Assembly (NCBI GenBank): GCA_964593555.1
Contig: CAZQIC010000047.1
Coordinates: forward strand, 1 to 31,021
DNA: 31,021 nt
Direction of reading: 5' to 3'
Origin: CAZQIC01 sp964593555
Lineage (GTDB): Bacteria > Bacteroidota > Bacteroidia > JAFLBG01
Shown: positions 1 to 7,601 of the stretch, piece after piece
How the letters are laid out: every line of letters begins with the position of its first letter
Position numbering within the stretch: the stretch's first letter is position 1
The notes under the pieces: model-generated
The model's database searches: none
What the model was told of the DNA's origin: nothing
The model's input: the letters and a program-made list of their open reading frames with translations, nothing else
Made by a program: the position numbers and the translations under genes

Positions 1-1303
1 CACGACGTGCGCCTGGACGTGCGCCGGATATTGCATCACACACTTGCACTATTGGAGCAATAAGCGTATTCATTTCTATTTCATCGTGGTGGGCTCCAAT
101 GGCGTTGCATACTTCTGCTTTTTCTTTGAATTTCTCAGCAAGTTTCATTCCTAATATAGCGTGCGGTAATTCCGGCTCGTCATCAGGCACCTTGCCAATA
201 TCGTGCAGCAGTCCTGCTCTTTTCGCCAACGTAACATTTAAGCCAAGTTCCGCGGCCATAATAGCGCAAAGGTTTGCCACCTCACGGGAGTGCTGCAATA
301 AATTTTGACCATATGATGAACGGAATTTCATACGACCAACCATCCTTATTAATTCCGGATGCAAACCGTGAATTCCAAGATCTATCGTGGTACGTTTTCC
401 GGTTTCAACAATTTCTTCTTCAATTTGTTTTTTTACTTTCTCAACCACCTCTTCGATACGTGCAGGATGTATCCTTCCATCAGTAACCAATTGGTGCAGT
501 GCCAAACGAGCTATCTCTCGTCTAACAGGATCAAAGCCCGATAAAATAATTGCTTCAGGTGTATCATCTACAATTATCTCAATGCCTGTCGCAGCTTCTA
601 AGGCACGAATGTTTCTTCCTTCCCTTCCAATGATGCGGCCTTTTAATTCATCGCTCTCAATATTAAATACAGAAACAGAATTTTCAATTGCATGTTCTGT
701 AGCAACACGCTGTATTGTTTGAATAACAACTTTCTTAGCTTCTTTACTTGCAGTAAGCTTTGCTTCATCCACCATATCTTTTATATATGACATGGCTTCG
801 GTTTTTGCTTCGGCTTTTAAAGACTCTACGATCTGAGTTGTTGCTTCCTCCCTGGTCATCCCGGAAAGTGCTTCCAATTGTTCTACCTGCCTTTTGTGCA
901 CCTTATCAACCTCATCTTGTTTCTTGTTCAGAATCTCCAATTGAACAGAAAGATTTTCACGAATTGTATCCACTTCGGATTGCTTGCGTGACAACTCCTC
1001 AGTTTTTTGGGATATAGTACCTTCTTTTTGTTTTATCCTATTCTCAGAATTAACAACAGACTGATTGCGCTCATTGATTACTTTTTCGTGCTCAGTCTTA
1101 AGCTGAAGAAATTTTTCCTTTGCCTGAAGTATTTTTTCATTTTTTAATGCTTCAGCTTTTACTTCAGCTTCCTTGAATTTTAGTTCGCTCTTTTTCAATA
1201 TCGCTTTTCTAAGCATCGTGGAAACAATCAGCGCTCCAATGCCTATTGAAACAAGGGCAACGGCAGCAAGAAGTAGAATGGTAGTAATATCGAAATTTAT
1301 CAT
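1..1303 (-). CDS. rny: Ribonuclease Y (C-terminus cut by window edge)
   Basis: Membrane-anchored endoribonuclease that starts mRNA decay. Reading the minus strand from the ATG at 1303 gives 434 uninterrupted codons with no stop before the window edge; the family is usually about 520 residues, so roughly the last 85 are missing. Order of parts: one N-terminal membrane segment (about residues 5-27), a long charged coiled coil (about 30-200), a KH RNA-binding motif (GRIIGREGRNIRALE, about 222-236), then the HD phosphodiesterase domain with His338 (HSREV) and the His367-Asp368 pair (LLHDIGKV). The product name is secure from the KH plus HD combination. It is the last gene of a minus-strand set with the coiled-coil gene and zapA, 88 nt downstream of zapA. 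Confidence 0.95.
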   Translation of the reverse strand, partial: MINFDITTILLLAAVALVSIGIGALIVSTMLRKAILKKSELKFKEAEVKAEALKNEKILQAKEKFLQLKTEHEKVINERNQSVVNSENRIKQKEGTISQKTEELSRKQSEVDTIRENLSVQLEILNKKQDEVDKVHKRQVEQLEALSGMTREEATTQIVESLKAEAKTEAMSYIKDMVDEAKLTASKEAKKVVIQTIQRVATEHAIENSVSVFNIESDELKGRIIGREGRNIRALEAATGIEIIVDDTPEAIILSGFDPVRREIARLALHQLVTDGRIHPARIEEVVEKVKKQIEEEIVETGKRTTIDLGIHGLHPELIRMVGRMKFRSSYGQNLLQHSREVANLCAIMAAELGLNVTLAKRAGLLHDIGKVPDDEPELPHAILGMKLAEKFKEKAEVCNAIGAHHDEIEMNTLIAPIVQVCDAISGARPGARR

Positions 1304-1391
1304 AGAAGGGGGATTTTATATATTATAAAAAAAGTATTCGTCCATAGTTATTTACACTACGGCCTGCGCGGAAATACAATAAACAATAAGC

Positions 1392-1688
1392 TTAGTTTTT
1401 CTTTAGATAACCCGAAACAAACTCCTCCATCTCCTCCAATTGCTCAACAATACCATCTTGAAAAGAATTATTTTTATTTTGAAGTTTAAGATTGGTATTG
1501 GCAAACTGTAGAGCGCACATTGCAAGTAAATCCTGCTTATCCCTAACCATATATTCTTTCTCGTACTCTTTGAGACTGCTGTTAACAAGCATGGCGGCTT
1601 CTTGAACTTCGGAAACCTCATCCTTTTTAACAGTCAGGGGATATGTTCTTCCGGCTATTGTAACTTTTATGGAGTTCTTATTATCCAT
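1392..1688 (-). CDS. zapA: Cell division protein ZapA
   Basis: Small FtsZ-ring-associated protein that cross-links FtsZ filaments. The N-terminal half has the ZapA strand pattern (IKVTIAGRTYPLTV, then VQEAAMLVNSSLKEYEKEY), followed by the LLAMCALQFANTNLKL helix and a C-terminal coiled coil. At 98 residues the length is typical. I chose the ATG at 1688; a GTG two codons upstream (1694) is also in frame but less likely. It lies 17 nt downstream of a small coiled-coil gene and upstream of rny, an arrangement I recall as common in Bacteroidota; the three are probably co-transcribed from the promoter near 2025. Confidence 0.9.
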   Translation of the reverse strand: MDNKNSIKVTIAGRTYPLTVKKDEVSEVQEAAMLVNSSLKEYEKEYMVRDKQDLLAMCALQFANTNLKLQNKNNSFQDGIVEQLEEMEEFVSGYLKKN

Positions 1689-1705
1689 GGGCACTAAAAA
1701 CTAAC

Positions 1706-2005
1706 TTAACTGTTTAATAGAGCTATGCTTTTATCTATTTCCCGCACAAACTCGTTGATCTTATTTTTAATCTCGACAGACCCAACCTGGTCTGCCTGTA
1801 ATGTCTTTGCAAGTTTAATCACTTTATTACTGTCTTCCAATTTATTGATCCTGTTTTTTTGCTCTTCTATTTTTCTTATAAGTATCTCATTTTCAACAGC
1901 AAGCTTTGAATAGTCGTCCTTTAACCGATTATGGAACTGAATAAGTTTTTCGATCTTGGATTGAAGACTATTTACAGTTAAGGATATGTCATTTTTATTT
2001 TTCAT
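1706..2005 (-). CDS. Small coiled-coil protein upstream of zapA
   Basis: A 99-residue, highly charged protein with no signal peptide or membrane segment. Residues about 10-65 form a continuous predicted coiled coil with regular Leu/Ile spacing (LQSKIEKLIQFHNRLKDDY, then NEILIRKIEEQ). The C-terminal third (VGSVEIKNKINEFVREIDKSIALL) looks like a further helix. Size, composition and placement directly before zapA suggest a division-associated partner similar in style to ZapB, but I see no sequence motif that proves this. A -7 promoter element sits about 20 nt upstream, so it is probably the first gene of the coiled-coil/zapA/rny transcript. Confidence 0.75.
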   Translation of the reverse strand: MKNKNDISLTVNSLQSKIEKLIQFHNRLKDDYSKLAVENEILIRKIEEQKNRINKLEDSNKVIKLAKTLQADQVGSVEIKNKINEFVREIDKSIALLNS

Positions 2006-2024
2006 TCGCCCATTATGCGTTCGG

Positions 2025-2032
2025 CAAATATA
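2025..2032 (-). promoter_or_regulatory. Bacteroidota -7 promoter element
   Basis: On the minus strand this reads TATATTTG, an exact match to the Bacteroidota -7 element TAnnTTTG. It lies 19 nt before the ATG of the coiled-coil gene, just past the terminator of the preceding lipoprotein gene, which is where a promoter for the coiled-coil/zapA/rny operon is expected. No clear -33 TTG is seen at the usual distance. The call rests on motif and position only. Confidence 0.5.
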
Positions 2033-2071
2033 TATTAATTGAAGCGTAATGGGTATAATATTCTACAAAAT

Positions 2072-2103
2072 AAAAAAGGCCTCCCGTTTGGGAAGCCCTT
2101 TTT
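2072..2103 (-). terminator. Intrinsic terminator after the lipoprotein gene
   Basis: In the minus-strand RNA, AAAAAGGGCUUCCC pairs fully with GGGAGGCCUUUUUU across a 4-nt loop if two G-U pairs are allowed, and the stem ends in a U run. In the plus orientation those two positions become A/C mismatches, so the hairpin is oriented to end minus-strand transcription from the lipoprotein gene, whose stop is about 20 nt upstream. Confidence 0.8.
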
Positions 2104-2122
2104 ATTAAACTTAAACTATTTA

Positions 2123-3067
2123 CTAGTGGAAGTTTGTATAAGTATAATTTTGGTGATTTATAACTTCATTAGGATCAATACCGCCTATAAAAAAACAAGT
2201 GCTGCAATTTCCATCAAATACGCCTGAGATACCTGTAGATACAGTAGTTTTATTAACTCTAAGCGTATCTCTTGTTGCTACATAATCATTCAGTCTAAGG
2301 TAACCATATGGATTGAATCCTGGATCGTCACTTGTAGTAACTGTAAAGCTATATACACCAGAAGCATTTGTTGTTGTAGTGTAAGTTTTTCTCAACATTG
2401 TCAAAGGATCAACGTTAAAATCAAGTCTTACAGAGTGGTTAGCAACCGGCATATACGCAGATGCATTATAGTAATAGATAGGACCAGTGAATGTATCCTC
2501 TTCCATTTGCAATACTTGTATTGTACCAGAAATAACCGCAGTTCCAATAGTAACCGGCATTGGGTTTCCTACAATAGGAGATGAAGCCCACATGTTATAG
2601 TTGTAAGTTGCAGGAGACCCTTTGTAAACCCATACGTTAGTGTTAGTACCGTAAAAATTCACGGTAGGACCAGTTTTAGTAACTCCATTTACGATGGTAT
2701 CAAAAGTTCCAACTCTGTTTGCAATAGTGATATAAGCCTGTACACCATCTCCGTTAGTTTTAACAGAAATGCTATAGTTACCATTAGCATCTGTAGTCGC
2801 TGAATAAACCTCAGAACCTTGTGCATTTGGTGAATTTGGATACAGATCGTCATTCCAAACCCTTGCCTGAACTACTATTCCTGCTGAAGGAACCATGATA
2901 GTTTGATATCCAGATCCAGCATTTTGAGAACGGATATCATTTGTGATCTTACCAGAAATTACAGATGTACCTGTCATATCTGTTGCAAGAAACTCTTCAA
3001 TTTCTTCTTTTTTACAAGCTCCGAATAAAAGAGCAGTAAGTCCGATAGCTAAAAGTGACTTTTTCAT
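2123..3067 (-). CDS. Lipoprotein with carboxypeptidase-regulatory-like folds
   Basis: A 314-residue exported lipoprotein of unknown function. The N-terminus is a lipoprotein signal (LLFGAC, lipidated Cys18, followed by KKEE). The mature part is rich in beta strands, Thr, Asn and Tyr, with two segments resembling carboxypeptidase-regulatory/Ig-like folds: about residues 35-110 (ISGKITND..., then TTDANGNYSISVKT) and about 178-265 (ISGTIQVL..., then TTNASGVYSFTVTT). Two cysteines near the C-terminus (GNCSTCFF) might form a disulfide. It follows the barrel gene by 46 nt with no promoter seen between, so the two are probably one operon, and both products should reach the outer membrane. Confidence 0.75.
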   Translation of the reverse strand: MKKSLLAIGLTALLFGACKKEEIEEFLATDMTGTSVISGKITNDIRSQNAGSGYQTIMVPSAGIVVQARVWNDDLYPNSPNAQGSEVYSATTDANGNYSISVKTNGDGVQAYITIANRVGTFDTIVNGVTKTGPTVNFYGTNTNVWVYKGSPATYNYNMWASSPIVGNPMPVTIGTAVISGTIQVLQMEEDTFTGPIYYYNASAYMPVANHSVRLDFNVDPLTMLRKTYTTTTNASGVYSFTVTTSDDPGFNPYGYLRLNDYVATRDTLRVNKTTVSTGISGVFDGNCSTCFFIGGIDPNEVINHQNYTYTNFH

Positions 3068-3113
3068 GTTATATATTTATTTTATAAGTTAAATTTTTTG
3101 TTTTTACTATTTA

Positions 3114-4142
3114 CTAAAAATGGAACAATGCAGTTAGTGAAGCTGAGCCACCACCTACTGATGTATTACCATTCACGGTATTGTTCATCGAGTTACCGAA
3201 GTTAGTGAAATTATTGTCAACAGAAAAACCGCGTGTCTTTGTTGAGCTATCCACATCTATTTCTTCTTGAATAACTTCCGGACCATTTTGTCCATTGAAA
3301 TACACTTCGTTTACATCTGTTCTTCCTTTTTGTGAAGACATTGAGAAGCCCCAACCGTATTCAGCAGCAACAGAGATCTTTGGAAATACAAAATACTCAA
3401 TTCCAATAAATCCTCTTAAACCTAATGACCAAACAGATCTGTAGCGTCTTTCAAGTTCTCTTGAGACACGACTTCCAGTGTTCCAGTTTTGAGTAGTAGT
3501 TGAGCCTGAGTTAAAGTTGGTAGTATAGAAAGTATTGTGAACGTCAGAGAAAGCATTACCATAAGTAACATCCTCTTTGGATGAAGTATGGCCAACAGCA
3601 ACTTCTCCACCGTAAACACCACGAAGCCTGTTATAACCTCTTCTTTTCTCATAACCAGCAGCTATGATAAGGTTCTTTTTAGCAAACTTCATTTTGTCTT
3701 CCACTCTCAACAACAATGCTCTGTTGATATCATCCTGTGTTCCAAGTTGTGCATCAGCAAGTGCTTGTGCATCCTGAACCTGGTTAACAAATGAACCTCC
3801 AATACTATTCAAACCTACTCTTACTCTTACTGCTGTTTTAGCATCCAAAAAGTATTTTCCTACAATTTGGTTAGAGGAGTTTGATGTGTACTGAAATGAA
3901 TTCCCTGCAGCATTACTAGCTGTTGGTGGTGTTCCTCCAAAAAGACTAAGGTACCTGGTGGAATTCAATAAAAAATCAATCATTGGGACTGTGTTGAATC
4001 CCAAGGCGATATCACCTTTAACGGGCAATATCTCATGGCCTTTTTTGGACTTTAATACCGGCTCTTCTGCAGGTGCTGCTTCTTGGGCAAAGCACACTAC
4101 TGACGATACTAATGTCGCAGCAATTAGCAATTGTTTCTTCAT
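3114..4142 (-). CDS. Outer-membrane beta-barrel protein
   Basis: A 342-residue protein with a Sec signal peptide ending near VVCFAQ (residue 20), then an acidic/proline linker (EAAPAEEP). The rest shows alternating amphipathic strands separated by polar Asn/Ser/Thr/Gly turns and ends in Phe (SLTALFHF), the usual C-terminal signature of a beta barrel. It contains GLRGFIGIEYFVFPKISVAAEYGWGF-type strand pairs (split here only by name) seen in Bacteroidota porin-like proteins. No enzymatic motif was seen. It has its own promoter (4197-4227) and a palindrome in its leader, and is followed by a lipoprotein gene. Specific substrate unknown. Confidence 0.7.
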   Translation of the reverse strand: MKKQLLIAATLVSSVVCFAQEAAPAEEPVLKSKKGHEILPVKGDIALGFNTVPMIDFLLNSTRYLSLFGGTPPTASNAAGNSFQYTSNSSNQIVGKYFLDAKTAVRVRVGLNSIGGSFVNQVQDAQALADAQLGTQDDINRALLLRVEDKMKFAKKNLIIAAGYEKRRGYNRLRGVYGGEVAVGHTSSKEDVTYGNAFSDVHNTFYTTNFNSGSTTTQNWNTGSRVSRELERRYRSVWSLGLRGFIGIEYFVFPKISVAAEYGWGFSMSSQKGRTDVNEVYFNGQNGPEVIQEEIDVDSSTKTRGFSVDNNFTNFGNSMNNTVNGNTSVGGGSASLTALFHF

Positions 4143-4168
4143 TTGGGGTTAAATTTTAGTTAAATTAC

Positions 4169-4189
4169 TTATAAGGGCCTACCTTATAA
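4169..4189. promoter_or_regulatory. 8-bp perfect palindrome at the barrel-gene transcription start
   Basis: TTATAAGG and CCTTATAA form a perfect 8-bp inverted repeat around a 5-nt loop. It lies a few bases downstream of the predicted transcription start of the barrel gene, so it is either a leader hairpin in that mRNA or a protein-binding operator. No U run follows, which argues against a terminator. Confidence 0.45.
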
Positions 4190-4196
4190 TTTTGCG

Positions 4197-4227
4197 CAAA
4201 GCTATACAAGTTTCCGTTAAAAATCCA
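4197..4227 (-). promoter_or_regulatory. Promoter of the barrel/lipoprotein operon
   Basis: The minus strand has TAGCTTTG at 4204-4197, an exact TAnnTTTG -7 element, with TGG at 4227-4225, exactly 20 nt upstream, in the place of the -33 TTG. The predicted start near 4192 leaves a leader of about 50 nt before the ATG at 4142. Confidence 0.6.
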
Positions 4228-4246
4228 CTTTAAAATCGTTTTTTTA

Positions 4247-4270
4247 AACAATTATTAAATATTAATTGTT
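4247..4270. promoter_or_regulatory. Inverted repeat between two divergent promoters
   Basis: AACAATTA and TAATTGTT form a perfect 8-bp inverted repeat with an 8-nt spacer. It sits between the barrel-gene promoter and the M23 peptidase promoter and could be an operator serving both. It is all A/T apart from two bases, so a chance origin is possible. Confidence 0.3.
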
Positions 4271-4298
4271 AATAAGGTGATAAAGCGGCCTATATAAT

Positions 4299-4306
4299 TA
4301 CCTTTG
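4299..4306 (+). promoter_or_regulatory. -7 promoter element of the M23 peptidase gene
   Basis: TACCTTTG matches TAnnTTTG exactly. Only 5 nt separate it from the ATG at 4312, so transcription would begin at or next to the start codon. No well-spaced -33 TTG was found (the nearest is about 30 nt upstream). Confidence 0.5.
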
Positions 4307-4311
4307 CAAGG

Positions 4312-6018
4312 ATGTTGAAAAACTGCCTATTTGTTTGCTTTTTGAGCTTTTTTACCATAAAAGGGGCTGCCCAAACCACATATGAACCGGGCTATTTCCG
4401 TTCTCCTTTAGATATTGAACTCAGCCTTGCTGGAAACTTCGGAGAACTACGAAATAATCACTTTCACTCCGGTTTAGATATTAAAACCCAAAATAAGGAA
4501 GGTTTAAAAATTTATGCCGTTGCTGATGGCTATGTTTCGAGAATAAAAATATCTCCGTTTGGTTATGGGAAATCAATATATATAACTCACCCCAATGGTT
4601 ATATATCATTATATGCTCACCTCCAGGGTTTCAATGATACCATTGGGACATATATTAGAGCTGAGCAATTTAAACAGGAGAATTTTGCAATAGAAATATT
4701 CCCACCCAAAGGCAGACTAGTAATAAAGCAGGGTGATATAATTGCTCTAAGCGGAAATACCGGCGGGTCAACAGGACCCCATCTTCATTTTGAAATAAGG
4801 GAAGAAAGAACAGAAAAAATTGTTAATCCTTTATATTGGGGCTTCGCACTTAAAGACAATCAAAAACCTGTTATTAAGGAAGTGGCGATTTTTCCTATAG
4901 ACATAAATAGCAGGGTGAATAAATTAAACAAACCATTTTTTTTAAAAGTGACAAAAGTAAATGGCATATATAAACCGTTGGTTGATACAATTAAGGCCTG
5001 CGGAAAAATAGGTTTAGGGATTGAAGGTTACGACATGGAAGATCTTTCATCGAACAAAAATGGTATTTATGCAATAGAGATGAAAGTCAATAATAAGAAA
5101 ATATATAGCAGCGTGTTTGAAAAATTTGCGTTTGATGAAACACGCTATATAAACTGCTATGTTGATTATCCTTATCATAAAAACACACAACGCAGTTTCT
5201 TATTAAAAAATAACAGGCTTGGCATATATAAGGATATTATAGACAGAGGTATTTTGACGATTGCCACTGACAGTGTTTATAAAATTGAATACGAGGCAAA
5301 AGATTTTTTTGGAAACATATCAGTAATAAGGTTTTATTTAAAAGGGATTGCAGGAAATATAGTTGCAAAAGATTCTTCAGTGGTTAAACCCCTTGCTATA
5401 TTCCATTTTGCAGATACCAATAAATTTACAACACAGGACTTATCAATTTTACTTCCACCAAATATTTTATACGAGGATATTCAGTTTACCTATAAATGTT
5501 CTAAAGCACCATTGTCGGGAACTATAAGCAACCTGCATTCTATTCATAGCAAATTAACGCCCGTGCATTCTTATTATTCTATTTCTATTCGTTGTCCGGA
5601 ACTCCCGGAAAAATTAAAGGATAAGGCTTTTATTGCTTCTATAGATAATGCAAAAAAAACATATAATGAAGGCGGAATACTTGAGAACGGATACATCAAC
5701 ACACAAACCAGGAGTTTTGGAAACTTTGCCATTGCATTAGACACGACACCTCCAGTCATAAAGCCGCTAAATATTTCGAACAATAAAATTATTACCGGTC
5801 AACAAAATATTTCATTTAAGGTGACAGATGACTTAACAGGTATTGTGAGCTACCGGGGAACAATTGACGGCAAATGGGTGCTTTTTGAATACGATGGAAA
5901 AAAAGACAAGCTGACATATGAAAAAGAAAATCTTTCAAAAGGAAAACATAAACTTAGTTTAGAAGTAAAAGACGACAGGAAAAACAGCGGTGTTTTAAAT
6001 ATTGAATTCATCGAATAA
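4312..6018 (+). CDS. M23 family metallopeptidase (LytM-like), secreted
   Basis: Probable cell-wall endopeptidase that cuts peptide cross-links in the periplasm. A signal peptide (about residues 1-21, ending GAAQ) is followed at once by the M23 domain (about 40-175) with all zinc and catalytic residues present: His52 and Asp56 (HSGLD), His103 (YAHL) and His157/His159 (HLHFE). A roughly 35-residue insertion (about 105-140) separates the YAHL and GDIIALSGNTGGSTGPHLHF parts. The remaining 390 residues are beta-rich with no recognised enzyme motif and end in an Ig-like stretch (about 480-568, DTTPPVIKPLNISNN...). At 568 residues it is longer than minimal M23 enzymes but matches the long Bacteroidota form. 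The promoter element is almost on the start codon. Confidence 0.88.
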   Translation: MLKNCLFVCFLSFFTIKGAAQTTYEPGYFRSPLDIELSLAGNFGELRNNHFHSGLDIKTQNKEGLKIYAVADGYVSRIKISPFGYGKSIYITHPNGYISLYAHLQGFNDTIGTYIRAEQFKQENFAIEIFPPKGRLVIKQGDIIALSGNTGGSTGPHLHFEIREERTEKIVNPLYWGFALKDNQKPVIKEVAIFPIDINSRVNKLNKPFFLKVTKVNGIYKPLVDTIKACGKIGLGIEGYDMEDLSSNKNGIYAIEMKVNNKKIYSSVFEKFAFDETRYINCYVDYPYHKNTQRSFLLKNNRLGIYKDIIDRGILTIATDSVYKIEYEAKDFFGNISVIRFYLKGIAGNIVAKDSSVVKPLAIFHFADTNKFTTQDLSILLPPNILYEDIQFTYKCSKAPLSGTISNLHSIHSKLTPVHSYYSISIRCPELPEKLKDKAFIASIDNAKKTYNEGGILENGYINTQTRSFGNFAIALDTTPPVIKPLNISNNKIITGQQNISFKVTDDLTGIVSYRGTIDGKWVLFEYDGKKDKLTYEKENLSKGKHKLSLEVKDDRKNSGVLNIEFIE

Positions 6019-6094
6019 AAAATTGAACCGTTTTTTTTATTTATGCCATCTAAAAAAAAATTAATAAATTACAGAATGAAATGACCCCTTACAC

Positions 6095-7588
6095 ATGAAA
6101 AAAACAACTACACTCGCACTTACAATTTATCTCTTTATAATTCAATTCCAACTTTTAAGCGCTCCGGTTGCGGCCTCCTGCACCCAGTACACATCTACCC
6201 TGAGTTGTTGCGGCTTTGGAATATTAAATGTTACTTTCAATACAATCAATAATACAACTGCAAACGCTCCAACTGATGGTTACCAGGATTATAGCGGATC
6301 AATAAATACAAATGTTTTAGCTGGTCAAACTTATACATTAAGTGTTAATGTTAGCGGATCAGGCGCAGGCTTACAAAATGTAAGAGCATGGATAGATTAT
6401 AATAATGATGGCACACTCGACAGTATTGCAGAACTTGTATTTACCACAACAAGTGTTTCAACAACTTCAGGAACAATTTATATTCCGGCTTCAGCGGTAA
6501 GAAACACACAGCTTCGTATGCGGATTTCTTCAGACTATGATATAGCTGCGCCTTTTGGACCTTGTAAAACATTAGAGTACGGACAAGCCGAAGATTATGC
6601 GATCACAATTCAAAACAATACTAATCCACCCAACGTATCATTTATTTCGGATATCACTACCACCTGCAGCGGTGTAGTTTCCTTTACAGATAAAACACTT
6701 AACCTGCCAACTTCCTGGCAATGGAAATTCGGTGATGGCGCAACAAGCACCAGCACACTGCAAGATCCAATTCATACATATACCGCAAATGGAATCTATA
6801 CTGTTAAATTAAAAGCATTTAACAGCAATGGTAATGATGAAGATTCCTTAGTGAATTATATACACGTTACCATTGGTTCCGCACCGGTTCCGGCATCATG
6901 CAACCCTGCTACTCTTGTTTATCATGCGACTTTCGGTGTTACGAAAGTGCAGTTCGGTTCAATAAACAACACATCACCCGATGCAAGCGAAGGATACATG
7001 GATTTTTCATGTACACAATCCTCACATTTTTACGTTGGCAGTTATCCGATATCCGTAACAACAGGAACAGTCAATTCGCAGGATATAAAAGTCTGGATCG
7101 ATTTTAATAATGATGGCGCTTTTAATACTACTAACGAACAGGTATTTACATCAACCAATCAAACAATCCATACGGGCACTATTACAATACCAGGTTCAGC
7201 ACCAACAGGCATACCTTTAAGAATGAGGGTAATTGCGGATCACGGCGGCAACCCAATTGGATCCTGTACAGATCCTGCATGGGGTCAGGCTGAAGATTAC
7301 ACAATTATTTCTGATGGGTTTACTAGTATACCTGAAGAGATTGCAAAACCGGTACTGAAAGTATTTCCTAATCCTACAAATGGGGTGGTTACCATAGAGC
7401 ACACTTTCGGAGATAAAGAAAATTTGATTATATTTATAACTGACATTTTAGGTCGTGAAGTGCAAAAAATAAATTTAACCGGAACATCCAGTTTAACTGT
7501 TGATCTCAGCAGTCAACCTAAGGGAATTTATTTTACTGAATTGGTGAGTGGAGATAAGCGGCTGGTAAAAAAATTAATTCTTCAATAG
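6095..7588 (+). CDS. GEVED/PKD protein with T9SS type A sorting domain
   Basis: Secreted cell-surface protein of 497 residues. After a signal peptide (cut near residue 27) come a GEVED domain (about 29-172, with WIDYNNDGTLD and GQAEDYAI), a PKD domain (about 178-258, WQWKFGDGATS and HTYTANGIYTVKLKA), a second GEVED domain (about 265-410, WIDFNNDGAFN and GQAEDYTI) and a C-terminal T9SS type A sorting domain (about 422-497, VFPNPTNGVV, DILGREV, LSSQPKGIYF). The sorting domain marks it for export by the type IX system, after which the tail is normally removed. Function is probably adhesion or surface structure; no catalytic motif was seen. The next gene starts 13 nt downstream, so the two are likely co-transcribed. 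Confidence 0.85.
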   Translation: MKKTTTLALTIYLFIIQFQLLSAPVAASCTQYTSTLSCCGFGILNVTFNTINNTTANAPTDGYQDYSGSINTNVLAGQTYTLSVNVSGSGAGLQNVRAWIDYNNDGTLDSIAELVFTTTSVSTTSGTIYIPASAVRNTQLRMRISSDYDIAAPFGPCKTLEYGQAEDYAITIQNNTNPPNVSFISDITTTCSGVVSFTDKTLNLPTSWQWKFGDGATSTSTLQDPIHTYTANGIYTVKLKAFNSNGNDEDSLVNYIHVTIGSAPVPASCNPATLVYHATFGVTKVQFGSINNTSPDASEGYMDFSCTQSSHFYVGSYPISVTTGTVNSQDIKVWIDFNNDGAFNTTNEQVFTSTNQTIHTGTITIPGSAPTGIPLRMRVIADHGGNPIGSCTDPAWGQAEDYTIISDGFTSIPEEIAKPVLKVFPNPTNGVVTIEHTFGDKENLIIFITDILGREVQKINLTGTSSLTVDLSSQPKGIYFTELVSGDKRLVKKLILQ

Positions 7589-7601
7589 AAGAATAAGCAA
7601 T

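Noticed and set aside
1304..1391. Possible 6S RNA or other small RNA between zapA and rny
   Set aside because: The gap is only 88 nt, too short for 6S RNA, and shows no long stem.
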